In this document: positions 37,084 to 46,567 of the stretch, in pieces
Position numbering within the stretch: the first letter of the stretch is position 1
Layout of the letters: each line of letters begins with the position of its first letter
Assembly (NCBI GenBank): GCA_028689875.1
Contig: JAQVCG010000006.1
Coordinates: forward strand, 1 to 50,280
Source of the DNA: Candidatus Rifleibacteriota bacterium
Lineage (GTDB): Bacteria > Muiribacteriota > Ozemobacteria > Ozemobacterales > Ozemobacteraceae
DNA: 50,280 nucleotides
Direction: 5' to 3'
Notes under the pieces: model-generated
Databases searched by the model: none
Seen by the model: the letters and a program-made list of their open reading frames with translations, nothing else
What the model was told of the DNA's origin: nothing
Translations under genes and position numbers: made by a program

Positions 37084-37521
37084 ATGAGCCCAAAAATTAA
37101 TGTATTTTCTAAAAATGAAGCGCTTGAAATTGATCAAAGAGCAGCGGAAGGCTTAAAATTGTGTCAAAAGGTTTTAAATACTTCAAACCCTATATGTCCG
37201 GCTTTGTTAGATAAGGCATTTTTAAAAATATGCACACAGCGAAGCGAAACAGCAGAAAACAACGACAGTCTTGCAGAGTCATTAGGAGCCTACTTCGGCA
37301 GACTTTTAAAGAATGAGTTTAATATGACTTGGCATTATATTGACGACGAATATGGGCGCGAAAAAGCCTTGATTGACGAAAAAAGCGGCAGCGTCATTTT
37401 CCCTATTAATGCGGTTTTAAAGAGGCTCGAGGGAGCTGCTTCACAAGAACCGTTTTTTGAAATGATGTTTGAAGCGGTAAAAAAACATTTAAACTTTTTA
37501 GACGAAGGTGTCGATAATTAA
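37084..37521 (+). CDS. DUF3806-like hypothetical protein
   Basis: A 145-residue cytoplasmic protein without signal peptide. The central LGAYFGRLLKNEFNMTWHYIDDEYGREKALI stretch, followed by a GSVIFPINAVLKRLEG segment, has the look of the DUF3806/DUF3786-type small domain; this is a weak memory-based match. AGAGAA lies before the ATG. It stands 61 bases before the FlgM-like gene and is divergent from ackA. Function unknown. Confidence 0.6.
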   Translation: MSPKINVFSKNEALEIDQRAAEGLKLCQKVLNTSNPICPALLDKAFLKICTQRSETAENNDSLAESLGAYFGRLLKNEFNMTWHYIDDEYGREKALIDEKSGSVIFPINAVLKRLEGAASQEPFFEMMFEAVKKHLNFLDEGVDN

Positions 37522-37582
37522 AATGGGATAAGGGAAAAATATAACTACTTAAAAAAACAAAAGATTTACCAGGGAGTTTATC

Positions 37583-38092
37583 ATGGTTGATTCCATTCAC
37601 GGTGGACCCGGAAAAACTATTATTATTACCACCAAATCAAAACCAAAAAGTACAGGCTCGGTTGATAAAACCTCTTCTTTCGACGATGAGCTTAAAGGAA
37701 AAACGACTTCATCCGGCGAAAAAACGACTCAAGCAACGATGCTTAACACCGTAGCGCAAAACAACTTAAAGATTATTCAGAACCAGCAGTTGATGCATAT
37801 GCAGAGGGTCCAGGAAATTGCGCGACAGGTTGCTGATGGCACGTACAAAATGTGCTCTCCGGAGGCGTTGGCGGAAAAGCTTATGCTCGTAATGACCGAT
37901 AAGGCCACACGTGAAAAGTTCATCAAGAAACTTATAAAAGAAGAAACAGAAAACCTTGCATCTGAAAACGGTAAAGTAAAGGGTTCCATGACTGAGCTTG
38001 AACTTAAAAAGCTGGTCTACCTCATCAAAGAGTCTCAGGACAGCAAGTTCGACGACCCAGAACTTGAAGCCATGCTAAAAGAGTTCGCCTAA
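37583..38092 (+). CDS. FlgM-like protein, possible anti-sigma28 factor with an extension
   Basis: A 169-residue hydrophilic protein. Residues about 75-104 (RVQEIARQVADGTYKMCSPEALAEKLM) follow the FlgM core pattern, in which an I-x-x-x-V-x-x-G-x-Y segment is followed by an ALAxKL-type helix. FlgM holds sigma28 inactive until the hook is built and is then exported. A Ser/Thr/Lys-rich N-terminal half, as in disordered FlgM, fits, but the 65-residue C-terminal helical extension does not. Typical FlgM proteins have about 100 residues. AGGGAG precedes the ATG. The neighbouring flagellin genes and the sigma28-type promoters support the call. Confidence 0.5.
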   Translation: MVDSIHGGPGKTIIITTKSKPKSTGSVDKTSSFDDELKGKTTSSGEKTTQATMLNTVAQNNLKIIQNQQLMHMQRVQEIARQVADGTYKMCSPEALAEKLMLVMTDKATREKFIKKLIKEETENLASENGKVKGSMTELELKKLVYLIKESQDSKFDDPELEAMLKEFA

Positions 38093-38118
38093 ATAAATTA
38101 TTTTTATTTTGTCATTGC

Positions 38119-38147
38119 TTGACACTGTACCCCTAATTTCTTATAAT
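38119..38147 (+). promoter_or_regulatory. Perfect-consensus sigma70 promoter of protease 2
   Basis: TTGACA (38119-38124), a 17-base spacer and TATAAT (38142-38147) match the consensus at all 12 positions. This predicts high expression. The start lies 51 bases downstream, with AGGAG before the ATG. Confidence 0.85.
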
Positions 38148-38198
38148 GAAATGTATCTTTCAGTATTAAGTTTCGATAAGAAATATTAGGAGTATAAC

Positions 38199-39551
38199 AT
38201 GAAACGAGTAGTGAGTATCCTTTCTGTAATCTTGTTATTGTGCGCCTTTTGTTCACCTGCAAGTGCTGCAGCTGAAAAAGAATGGACCTTCATGGTCTTT
38301 TTGAACGCTGACAACAACCTTGATTCATTTGGCGTAGGCGATATGCAAGAAATGGTAAAGGGTGGTGGCTCAAACGACTTTATGAATGTTGTTTGTCTTC
38401 TTGACCGCGAAAATGCACCTGCAAAACTTTATCACATTACCAAAGACGAAGCTAAAGTTATCGGGGAACCGGGCGAAGTAGACATGGGTTCTTATAAAGA
38501 ACTGGTAAAATTTGTTGTTGATACAGCTAAAGCTTATCCGGCAAAACGTTATTGCGCAGTTGTATGGAACCACGGTTCAGGTTGGAAAGACATTAACGGC
38601 GAAATTATAAAAGGCATCAGCTATGATGACCAGTCCGGCAATCATATCACTACCAATCAGTTAACTATAGCTTTCGACGAAATCAAAAAGGCTCTTGGCA
38701 AAAAACTTGATCTGTTCTGCTTTGACGCATGCTTAATGCAAATGGTTGAAGTTGCATATGCCATGAAAGACGGCGTAGATTATGTAGTAGCATCAGAAGA
38801 AACCGAACCCGGTCAAGGCTATCCTTACACTGAAATCATTTCCGGTTTCAAAAAAGGTATGAACGCTGAAATGGCTGCAAAACACATTGTTAAATCATAT
38901 TCAGAATCATATGACGGCGGCAGCGCAGGTAATTCTTCAACCACACAGTCAGCTGTAAAATGCAGCGAATTGAACGGTCTCAAAGATGCTATCAACGGTT
39001 TCTGCAAAGTCGCTTTGGCCGGCAAATACGGTGCAGAATTCAAGAATGCTCTTAACGGTGCTCAAAAGTTCTATTACAGAACCAACATCGATTTAGGTCA
39101 CTTTGTAGAATTGGCACAGAACCAAATCAAAGACGAATCTTTCAATACTGCAGCTAACAAATTACAAGAAGCTCTTAAAAAAGCTGTTGTATTAAGTGCT
39201 ATAAGCGGTTATAACACGAAAAATTCAAAAGGTCTTGCAGTATATTTCCCGGCATCATCTTACAGTTTCTCAAGCGAATACAAGGATCTTGCATTTGCAA
39301 AAGACACTATGTGGGAACAAATGGTAAAAGATTATTACAAAAAAACAACAATCAAAAAACTTGTTAAAGACGTTGTAAACGGCGATGTATCAAGCCTTAG
39401 GAACTATGTTTCAAGCGCAAACCAGAACAATCGCGAAATCTCAGCCGAATTGGTTTCTAAACTCAACTTCAGAGTATTTGCCGAAGGCGGAGTTGATGCC
39501 AGCACTCAAGATAATGTAAGATCACTTGTAACTGAACTTAAGAACAAGTAA
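38199..39551 (+). CDS. Secreted clostripain-family (peptidase C11) cysteine protease 2
   Basis: 450 residues, a paralogue of the protein at 6836-8221. It has a signal peptide (MKRVVSILSVILLLCAF...ASAAA), the DNNLDSFG motif, catalytic His125 in VWNHGSGW and Cys178 in FDACLMQMVEVAYAM, and the ISYDD motif. The two copies agree over most of their length but differ at the C-terminus. Family enzymes cleave next to Arg/Lys and mature by cutting themselves. It is flanked by its own consensus promoter and a terminator, so it is a single-gene unit lying between motility genes. Confidence 0.86.
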   Translation: MKRVVSILSVILLLCAFCSPASAAAEKEWTFMVFLNADNNLDSFGVGDMQEMVKGGGSNDFMNVVCLLDRENAPAKLYHITKDEAKVIGEPGEVDMGSYKELVKFVVDTAKAYPAKRYCAVVWNHGSGWKDINGEIIKGISYDDQSGNHITTNQLTIAFDEIKKALGKKLDLFCFDACLMQMVEVAYAMKDGVDYVVASEETEPGQGYPYTEIISGFKKGMNAEMAAKHIVKSYSESYDGGSAGNSSTTQSAVKCSELNGLKDAINGFCKVALAGKYGAEFKNALNGAQKFYYRTNIDLGHFVELAQNQIKDESFNTAANKLQEALKKAVVLSAISGYNTKNSKGLAVYFPASSYSFSSEYKDLAFAKDTMWEQMVKDYYKKTTIKKLVKDVVNGDVSSLRNYVSSANQNNREISAELVSKLNFRVFAEGGVDASTQDNVRSLVTELKNK

Positions 39552-39565
39552 TAATTAAAAAAAAG

Positions 39566-39594
39566 AGCTTCGCTTAATGCGAAGCTTTTTTTTT
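39566..39594 (+). terminator. Rho-independent terminator of protease 2
   Basis: An AGCTTCGC/GCGAAGCT stem (39566-39573 with 39579-39586), loop TTAAT, then nine T. A run of A precedes it. Confidence 0.93.
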
Positions 39595-39702
39595 GTATTT
39601 TATTTTATTAGAAATTAAGAGAAAACAAGACAAAACAAACAGCATAAACACAATAACAAGGGTTAAACAGCCATATATGACATAAAACACCTAATTTTCG
39701 CC

Positions 39703-39730
39703 TAACATTCTGTATAAAATATGTCGATGA
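39703..39730 (+). promoter_or_regulatory. Possible sigma28-type promoter of the flagellin operon
   Basis: TAAC (39703-39706), 16 bases, then GTCGATGA (39723-39730) resembles TAAA-N15-GCCGATAA with three changes and one extra spacer base. It lies 52 bases before the start at 39782, which has a strong GGAGG site. Confidence 0.4.
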
Positions 39731-39781
39731 ATAATTACGACAGGGATAGTCAGGTTTGTTTTATATCACGGAGGTAAAACA

Positions 39782-40834
39782 ATGAACATAAACTTTAAGA
39801 ACAATCGTCTTGATGCTATTTTTGAACAGCTCAATTTTTCAAAAGCCAAAAAAGACAACAACCTTAACAAGGTCATGTCTGAGCTAAGCGCAAAGTCAAA
39901 AGAGCTAAAAGAGAATAAAAAAGCCAACAAAGACTCAGTAGAGCTATCAGATAAATCAAAAGACTTAGCAAAAAACTTTGCAATGTCTCAAACAGAACAG
40001 AAATCTGTATTAAGCCAATCGAGTGTAGAATACACAGATGATATGGCGGCAGATGATGCCGAATCAGCACAAAGCATACAGGCAGGCGGGTATAATATTT
40101 CGTTTCAGTTTGACATGTTTTATGAACTGACTTCAAAAGTCGAAGCCCAAATGGGTAAATCAGGCGCAGAACGCTTTGTAAGTCTTGGAGCAACTGTTGC
40201 CGAAACCTTTAAAAGCAATTTCAGCCTTTCAATAGACCCGGTTGGTTCTTTTATGAATGGCACCGAACAATCATTAGCCATATCGAATGAAACCACTAAT
40301 GCCTTTTTTGATGCGGTTGAAGGCATGGCTGATTTGAGTCCGGAATCACTGGAAAACTTTTTAAAAGAGTCTGACAATTTCTTTGCAGAGCTTGAAAGCA
40401 CCTACGGCGAAGCCGAAGGTGCCTTTGATGCCATAAAAGATGTGATGCAAAATCAGGCAAAAGACTTTTTTGCAAAAGTTGATGAAATGAAAAGCAGCGT
40501 GCTTCAGGGTTCTGAGCAGAAACCTGCCATACCTGCATCACCTGTCTCGGGCGAAGTTCCGGAGGCAGAAGCGGTTGCAGCAGACTCATTAAAACCGTCT
40601 GAAAGCGATGCCCTTTCTGTTTTATTGCCTCAGGACGAAGAAGAACCGGAAGACGACTTAATATCTATGTTCTTTAATAAAGATGTTAAACTTTCACAAG
40701 AAGACTATTCAGACTTCTTAGGAGATTTCCAGAGTTTTGCTGAAAAAATAAAGAGCAGCATGTTTTCAAAGCTTTTAAATAAGCCTCAAGTTCAGCCCAA
40801 AACAGAGCAAAAGGGTATAAATATTACTGCCTAA
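39782..40834 (+). CDS. Unrecognised protein in operon with flagellin
   Basis: A 350-residue cytoplasmic-type protein without signal peptide or membrane helix. The first 70 residues are Lys/Asn/Ser-rich and include DSVELSDKSKDLAK, a motif style common at the ends of flagellar regulators. Residues about 100-240 form a helical domain of the DUF5610 kind (a guess). A Pro/Glu/Ala-rich acidic linker lies at about 245-290 and a final helix-rich 50 residues follow. It ends 12 bases before the flagellin start, so the pair is one operon. It may be a chaperone, length-control or cap-related protein; nothing in the sequence decides this. Confidence 0.6.
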   Translation: MNINFKNNRLDAIFEQLNFSKAKKDNNLNKVMSELSAKSKELKENKKANKDSVELSDKSKDLAKNFAMSQTEQKSVLSQSSVEYTDDMAADDAESAQSIQAGGYNISFQFDMFYELTSKVEAQMGKSGAERFVSLGATVAETFKSNFSLSIDPVGSFMNGTEQSLAISNETTNAFFDAVEGMADLSPESLENFLKESDNFFAELESTYGEAEGAFDAIKDVMQNQAKDFFAKVDEMKSSVLQGSEQKPAIPASPVSGEVPEAEAVAADSLKPSESDALSVLLPQDEEEPEDDLISMFFNKDVKLSQEDYSDFLGDFQSFAEKIKSSMFSKLLNKPQVQPKTEQKGINITA

Positions 40835-40846
40835 GGTGGATGAAAT

Positions 40847-43024
40847 ATGGCTTTAAGCATAAATCAAAGCTTACTTTCTTTAAAAGCCCTTAACAGCCTA
40901 AACAAGGCCAGTTCGGGACTGGAAAAGTCTGTAAAAAAAATCAGTTCGGGTTTGCGGATTGGCTCTGCCTCTGACGACCCGGCCGGTTTAGCGATGAGCG
41001 AAAAGCTAAGAACTCAAATACGAGGATTTGAAAGGGCCTTTTTGAATGCCCAAGATGGCATATCGATGGTTCAAACGGCCGAGGGAGGTCTTTCTAACAC
41101 TCAGGGCATTTTGCAGCGCATACGAGAGCTTGCCGTTCAGTCTGCAAACTCTACTTTAACCTCTTCTGACCGGCTTTCTGTTCAGCTTGAAGTAAAAGAG
41201 CTGATAGGTCAGATCAATAAAATAGCCGCTTCCACACAGTTTAACACCAAGAATCTATTAAACGGTTCGCAATCTGCGCTGGTAAGTTTAAGTTCAAACT
41301 TTGCATCTGCAGTAGTTTCAGCTAATGCAAATGCTTCAGGCTCATATGATGTAAGTCTTAAAACCCTTAAAGGCGGTGTTTCTGAGGTTCAGCGCAGTCA
41401 AATACTTAAAGAGCGCTCTTCTGAAAAACCGGTTAGCGGCACAACCAAACTAGAAGACATAGCCCAGCTATATGACGCTGACGGGCAGTTTTTATTAGGT
41501 GCCGGCGAAACTTTAACTATTACCGGCAACGGCAAAGACACGGTTATACAGCTTGACCGGCAGCACACATTAAATGATTTAGCCGCCGCCATACAGCAGG
41601 GGCTAAGTTCAGGCCTTGGAATAGAAGGCTCTTATGCTTCGGTGGTTTCAGATGCAAACCAAGGTGTTAGCTACATAGAAGTAGCATCGGGGTTTGCCGG
41701 CGATAAAGGAAGTTTTTCGATTATCGGGTCAGAGGCGCTGACCACGGCGTTAGGTTTTTCTACTGTAAGAAATGCTAAAAACGGCCTTGTTGAGGCAACT
41801 CTTACAGACAGTAAAGGAAACACGCGCAAGACTATAACCGAAAGCCAAAAGATGTCAGGTTTATTAGATGGAATAGCTTTTAAATTTGATTCGCAGGCGG
41901 CGCAGGTTTCGGGGATAGGCGGCATTTCGTCAGGGTTAAGACTATCGACAGCCCAAAACATAGGCTTGAAATTGGGTTCAAATACTCTGAATGTATCGTT
42001 ATCATCGGGTGATTGGTCGATTGAAGGTCTTGCCCGTTCAATAAATGCTCAAATAGAAGCGGACCCCAATTTTTCATTGTCAGGTATAAGGGCTTCAGTG
42101 TCAGACGGTCAAATCAGTTTGGGTTACGACCGCAGCACTTCAGCGCCGCAGCCATTTGAAATAACTACAGGCTCACAAACTCTCGGCATAAACGCAGGCA
42201 GCTATTCTTACTCAGCAAGGGGTAACAAAGACAGCAGCGCCATAGTCGAGGGTTTTAGCACATACAGAAATGAAGCAGCATCAAAGGATATTTCCTTTTC
42301 GATAAATCAGCGCACTTACGCAGCATTTACAACACAAATCGACCCGACCAAGGCCGATTTGGCTAATTCCCTCGAAATGGTTTCAGATTTAAATGACCGG
42401 CTAACATTGGCAAAAGCAGATGTAAGAGTCGATATATCAGGCGATTCGCTGGTTTTTACGTCTTTAAAAGTTGGCACAGACAGGGCCACGAATGCGCGCA
42501 GCGTTGTAAATCTTGATGCAGTAGACCAGTTTGGCAATAAAGACACTGCAACACTGCAACAGTTTGGGTTTAGAAACACTTTATCTTACGGCTACGGTGA
42601 GTCGGGCTTTAGAGCTCAGGTCAAAGACAGCACACCGGCTCTGCAAATAGGTGCTAATGAAGGGCAGACCATGAAGGTTTCAATGGGCGATATGTCTGCA
42701 GACGCTTTGGGTATTGCCGACATTGATTTAACTACAATTCATGGCGCTTCTGCCAGTTTGAGCAAAATCGACAGAGCTATTGACAGCGTTACTTCAGAGG
42801 TTTCGCGGCTTGGCAGCTATCAAAACAGGCTGAATTTTACCATGAACAACATCGAAAACGCTTCGGCTAATATGACAAGTGCCGAATCGCGCATACGAGA
42901 TGCCGATATTGCCGCAGAAATGATTGAATACACTAGAAACCAAATTTTGACCCAAGCCAGCACTGCAATGTTGGCTCAAGCAAACAGCATTATGGGCAAC
43001 GTGCTTACTTTGCTTAAAAAATAA
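40847..43024 (+). CDS. Flagellin with a large central domain
   Basis: This 725-residue filament protein has the conserved flagellin ends. The N-terminal D0/D1 is ALSINQSLLSLKALNSLNKASSGLEKSVKKISSGLRI as fragments, then SASDDPAGLAMSEKLRTQIRG. The C-terminal end is ADIAAEMIEYTRNQILTQASTAMLAQAN...LLKK. The centre (about residues 150-640) is much longer than in ordinary 280-500 residue flagellins and holds at least three units resembling the Flagellin_IN module. It is rich in Ser, Thr and Gly, as expected for glycosylated flagellin. AAGGTGG precedes the ATG. It converges within one base on the next gene, and no terminator is seen. Confidence 0.93.
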   Translation: MALSINQSLLSLKALNSLNKASSGLEKSVKKISSGLRIGSASDDPAGLAMSEKLRTQIRGFERAFLNAQDGISMVQTAEGGLSNTQGILQRIRELAVQSANSTLTSSDRLSVQLEVKELIGQINKIAASTQFNTKNLLNGSQSALVSLSSNFASAVVSANANASGSYDVSLKTLKGGVSEVQRSQILKERSSEKPVSGTTKLEDIAQLYDADGQFLLGAGETLTITGNGKDTVIQLDRQHTLNDLAAAIQQGLSSGLGIEGSYASVVSDANQGVSYIEVASGFAGDKGSFSIIGSEALTTALGFSTVRNAKNGLVEATLTDSKGNTRKTITESQKMSGLLDGIAFKFDSQAAQVSGIGGISSGLRLSTAQNIGLKLGSNTLNVSLSSGDWSIEGLARSINAQIEADPNFSLSGIRASVSDGQISLGYDRSTSAPQPFEITTGSQTLGINAGSYSYSARGNKDSSAIVEGFSTYRNEAASKDISFSINQRTYAAFTTQIDPTKADLANSLEMVSDLNDRLTLAKADVRVDISGDSLVFTSLKVGTDRATNARSVVNLDAVDQFGNKDTATLQQFGFRNTLSYGYGESGFRAQVKDSTPALQIGANEGQTMKVSMGDMSADALGIADIDLTTIHGASASLSKIDRAIDSVTSEVSRLGSYQNRLNFTMNNIENASANMTSAESRIRDADIAAEMIEYTRNQILTQASTAMLAQANSIMGNVLTLLKK

Positions 43025-43025
43025 A

Positions 43026-43712
43026 TTACTGCTGCACTTTATCTTTCGAATCTGTACAAACCACTTCGGTGTTACTTGAGTCGCCTATTGCCTTAGGCGC
43101 ACAGTCTAATACGGTCTCGCTCTGTCGTTTTGAGGGGTCAACGCCTTCGGCAGGAGTAACGGGCTTGCTTGCACTAGTGGGCTTGGCAGACTTTTTTGTG
43201 AAGGTTACAGACACTATTATATAGATCAAAGTTGCAAAAAGCGGTAAGAACAGCATTCTAGCCCAGAAAGGCCCCTGATAGATATAAATTTGGGCTTTGC
43301 CAAACATGTCTTGAGATAAAAAGACACGGTAAACACCGGGCTTTTTGTAGGGCACCATAAAAGTTTTCCATTTGGTCGGGTTAGGAAACAAAGTGTTGGG
43401 ATAATACTTTAAAGCGTAATCCTTTTGAAACACGTTTCTGCCTTCGGGGTCGCTTACCATAATTTGCCCGGCGAAGTCGCCGCTCGAAGATTTTATATCT
43501 ATTTGAATCGGGTCTATTCCGTCGGCGACAACGCTGACCTCGTTTGTTGCAGGCAAGGGTATGCCATCAGAAGATACGATTCCGATTTCTTGGTAGCCAA
43601 TTGGGTTATTGAGGTATGAGGCATCTATGCTCAAGCAAGAAAACAATATGAGAATGGTGAGCCCAGCTACGGTTAATATGTGCCGTATCCACCTTTTTAC
43701 CGAATCGTTCAT
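43026..43712 (-). CDS. Hypothetical protein with two membrane segments
   Basis: 228 residues, not a recognised family. An N-terminal hydrophobic segment (about 10-30) is followed by a periplasmic or external beta-rich domain that ends in YKKPGVYRVFLSQD-type residues. A second transmembrane helix (about 155-175, MLFLPLFATLIYIIVSVTF) and a Lys/Ser-rich cytoplasmic tail follow. A GGAGG lies before the ATG. The gene follows clpB by 27 bases on the same strand and probably shares its message. Confidence 0.7.
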   Translation of the reverse strand: MNDSVKRWIRHILTVAGLTILILFSCLSIDASYLNNPIGYQEIGIVSSDGIPLPATNEVSVVADGIDPIQIDIKSSSGDFAGQIMVSDPEGRNVFQKDYALKYYPNTLFPNPTKWKTFMVPYKKPGVYRVFLSQDMFGKAQIYIYQGPFWARMLFLPLFATLIYIIVSVTFTKKSAKPTSASKPVTPAEGVDPSKRQSETVLDCAPKAIGDSSNTEVVCTDSKDKVQQ

Positions 43713-43739
43713 GCCTCAGACCTCCGCTATATCAGTTAG

Positions 43740-46337
43740 TTACAAAACTTTTATCTTGTTGTCTTCGACACCTATTTCAACTGTAGTATTGTCGGCAACC
43801 CTACCTAAGATTATAGCACGAGCCAACAATGTTTCAAGCTCTTTTTGTATAAGCCTTTTAAGGGGCCTTGCGCCATATATGGGATTATAGCCGTTTTCGA
43901 GCATCCATTTTCGTGCTTCGTTGTTTATGTTAATTTTAATGCCTCTTTCGCTTAGACGTGCTTCTATGTCTTTAACCTGCAAATCAATAATTTTATCGAG
44001 TTGCGCGGGGTGCAGGGTTGAGAACAATATAATGTCGTCGACTCTGTTCAAGAACTCGGGCTTAAAGAAATACTTAACGCTTTCCATAACTTTAGAACGG
44101 GTTTTCTCGGAAATGTCGCCTGATTCTCCGATGTCGTCTATGATTGCCTGTGCCCCTAAGTTGCTTGTCATTATCACAACCACGTTTTTAAAGTCGACTA
44201 CACGCCCCTGAGAGTCGGTTAATCGGCCGTCGTCTAATAATTGCAGAAGCACATTAAACACGTCTTGATGGGCCTTTTCTATTTCGTCAAACAGCACAAC
44301 CGAATAAGGTTTTCGTCTGACGGCCTCAGTAAGCTGGCCGCCTTCATCATAACCGATATACCCCGGAGGCGCTCCGATTAAACGGCTAACAGAATGTTTT
44401 TCCATATATTCGCTCATGTCTATTCTGATCATGTTGTGTTCAGAATCAAACAAAGCCTCTGCCAGTGCTTTTGCTAGCTCAGTTTTACCAACACCGGTCG
44501 GGCCTAATAATATAAACGAACCGATAGGTCTGTTAGGGTCTTTGATTCCGGCGCGCGACCTTATAACCGCATCTGTTACGGCCGAAATAGCCTCGTCTTG
44601 CCCGATTACTCTTTGATGCAGTTCATCATCTAAGTTCATAAGGCGCTCTTTTTCGCCTTCCATAAGCTTTGCAACAGGTATACCCGTCCATTTGCCTATT
44701 ATGTTGGCTATTTCTTCTTCGGTAACCTCTTCGCGCACCAGTTTGCCGGTATTTTGCTTTTCTTTAAGCGCTGCTTCAAATTCTTTTAATTGCTTTTGCG
44801 CCTCGGGCAACTTGCCGTGTTTAAGCTCTGCAGCACGATTTAAGTCGTATTGACGCTCAGCCTCAGCAATATCTTGATTCAATTTTTCAATCAGCTCTCT
44901 TTGAGCCTGCACTCTTTTTATAACGCCTCTTTCGCTTTCCCACTGGGCCTTCATGGCGTCGCCCTCGCCCTTAAGATCGGCAAGTTCTTTGCGCAAAACT
45001 TCTAGTCGGTTCAAGCTTTGCTCGTCTTTTTCTTTTATAAGTGCGGCCTCTTCAATTTCAAGCTGCATAACACGTCGCATAACCGAATCAAGCTCTGTAG
45101 GCATTGATTCGATGTCAGTTTTAATCATAGCGCAAGCTTCGTCGATCAAGTCGATTGCCTTATCGGGAAGGAAGCGTTCGGAAATGTATCTGTCAGACAA
45201 AGTTGCTGCTGCTACTAAGGCGCGGTCTTGAATCTTAACCCCATGAAACACTTCAAATCGCTCTTTTAGTCCACGCAAAATCGAAATTGTATCGCTGACA
45301 TCGGGCTGTTCAACTAATACAGGCTGGAATCGTCGTTCTAATGCCGCATCTTTTTCAATATGTTTTCTGTATTCGTCTAATGTAGTAGCGCCCACGCAGT
45401 GCAACTCACCTCTGGCTAACATAGGTTTAAGCATATTGCCGGCGTCCATTGAGCCTTCGGCCTTGCCCGCCCCTACTATTGTGTGCAGCTCGTCTATGAA
45501 AAGAATTATTTTGCCATCGCTGCTCTTTATTTCTGCCAAAACTGCTTTTAAACGCTCTTCAAATTCGCCTCTAAACTTTGCACCCGCAATAAGAGCACCC
45601 ATATCTAAGGCAAAAATTGTTTTGCTTTTTAAACTTTCGGGCACGTCACCTTGAAGGATTCTCTGTGCCAACCCTTCTGCTATTGCAGTTTTACCAACAC
45701 CCGGTTCACCTATGAGCACCGGGTTATTTTTAGTTTTGCGCGACAAAATTCGCATAACTCTACGAATTTCGTTATCACGACCAATTACAGGATCAAGTTT
45801 CCCTAAACGGGCCATTGCAACCAGGTCACGGCCATATTTTGCCAAGGCTTCGTAGGTTTGCTCAGGATTAGCAGAAGTAATGCGCTGATTGCCTCTTACA
45901 GAAGTCAGCGCCTGCAAAAAAGCTTCTTTGTTAAGGCCAAATCCGGCGAATATCTTCGCAACAGCAGTATTTTTTTGGCTGATCATTGCTAAAACTATGT
46001 GCTCGACCGAAAGATATTCGTCTTTTAGGGCATTCATTTCTTTTTCGGCTTCAACAAGCAACAATGAGGCTTCACGGCTCATGTAAAACTTGTCAGGCGA
46101 CATACCCGGCCCCGAAAGCTTTGGCAGCCTTTGAACTGCTTCTTCAGTTTTATCTCTAACCGCCGAGAGCGGAATATTTATGCTGTTTAAAAGTCTCGGA
46201 ATCAAGTCTGTTTCTTGTTGAAGCAAGGCAAGCAAAAGATGTTCAGGTTGAATTTCCTGATTACCGTATTTAACTGCTAATGTTTGGGCTGTTTGCAAAG
46301 CTTCTTGAGATTTTTCAGTGAATTTATTGATATTCAT
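43740..46337 (-). CDS. clpB: Protein disaggregase chaperone ClpB
   Basis: This 865-residue Hsp100 chaperone threads aggregated proteins through its central pore with DnaK help. It has the two-repeat Clp N-domain, the first AAA+ module ([28 protein letters not shown]), and the long coiled-coil middle domain that marks ClpB (about residues 400-520, with QLEIEEAAL and [14 protein letters not shown]). The second AAA+ module ([41 protein letters not shown] as fragments) follows. An in-frame GTG at 46352 gives a 5-residue longer form, but ATG 46337 with GAGGAAA upstream is better. No CIRCE element was found upstream. Confidence 0.95.
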   Translation of the reverse strand: MNINKFTEKSQEALQTAQTLAVKYGNQEIQPEHLLLALLQQETDLIPRLLNSINIPLSAVRDKTEEAVQRLPKLSGPGMSPDKFYMSREASLLLVEAEKEMNALKDEYLSVEHIVLAMISQKNTAVAKIFAGFGLNKEAFLQALTSVRGNQRITSANPEQTYEALAKYGRDLVAMARLGKLDPVIGRDNEIRRVMRILSRKTKNNPVLIGEPGVGKTAIAEGLAQRILQGDVPESLKSKTIFALDMGALIAGAKFRGEFEERLKAVLAEIKSSDGKIILFIDELHTIVGAGKAEGSMDAGNMLKPMLARGELHCVGATTLDEYRKHIEKDAALERRFQPVLVEQPDVSDTISILRGLKERFEVFHGVKIQDRALVAAATLSDRYISERFLPDKAIDLIDEACAMIKTDIESMPTELDSVMRRVMQLEIEEAALIKEKDEQSLNRLEVLRKELADLKGEGDAMKAQWESERGVIKRVQAQRELIEKLNQDIAEAERQYDLNRAAELKHGKLPEAQKQLKEFEAALKEKQNTGKLVREEVTEEEIANIIGKWTGIPVAKLMEGEKERLMNLDDELHQRVIGQDEAISAVTDAVIRSRAGIKDPNRPIGSFILLGPTGVGKTELAKALAEALFDSEHNMIRIDMSEYMEKHSVSRLIGAPPGYIGYDEGGQLTEAVRRKPYSVVLFDEIEKAHQDVFNVLLQLLDDGRLTDSQGRVVDFKNVVVIMTSNLGAQAIIDDIGESGDISEKTRSKVMESVKYFFKPEFLNRVDDIILFSTLHPAQLDKIIDLQVKDIEARLSERGIKININNEARKWMLENGYNPIYGARPLKRLIQKELETLLARAIILGRVADNTTVEIGVEDNKIKVL

Positions 46338-46367
46338 AACTCGTTTCCTCACTTTTCAGTCAAAGAT

Positions 46368-46376
46368 ATTATACCA
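46368..46376 (-). promoter_or_regulatory. Extended -10 promoter of clpB
   Basis: On the minus strand TGG followed by TATAAT (46376-46368) is an exact extended -10 element; no good -35 is visible. It lies 30 bases before the ATG. Confidence 0.55.
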
Positions 46377-46396
46377 AATAATTAATAGCATAATGC

Positions 46397-46438
46397 ATGC
46401 CAATTCTTAAAAGGCTCATTAAATGAGAATTTAGGCAT
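46397..46438. repeat. Imperfect inverted repeat upstream of clpB
   Basis: ATGCC-AATTCT pairs with AGAATT-TA-GGCAT around an inner CTCATTAAATGAG palindrome, giving a 42-base structure 20 bases above the clpB -10. It is a possible operator or RNA hairpin. Confidence 0.4.
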
Positions 46439-46534
46439 TATTATTCTTAATAAAGCGCTATTATGCGACGTTTTGGCTACGTTGCGGTGCTACGAAAAAA
46501 AACTTAAAAAAACAAAAATAAACAAAAATAGGGC

Positions 46535-46561
46535 TAAAGTTTTTTTTTATAATGCCGATGT
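46535..46561 (+). promoter_or_regulatory. Near-perfect sigma28 (FliA) promoter with no gene downstream
   Basis: TAAAGTTT (46535-46542), 11 bases, GCCGATGT (46554-46561) agrees with the enterobacterial sigma28 consensus TAAAGTTT-N11-GCCGATAA at 14 of 16 positions with exact spacing. The only plus-strand target in the next 100 bases is the hairpin region ending at 46662. Confidence 0.65.
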
Positions 46562-46567
46562 ATAGGT

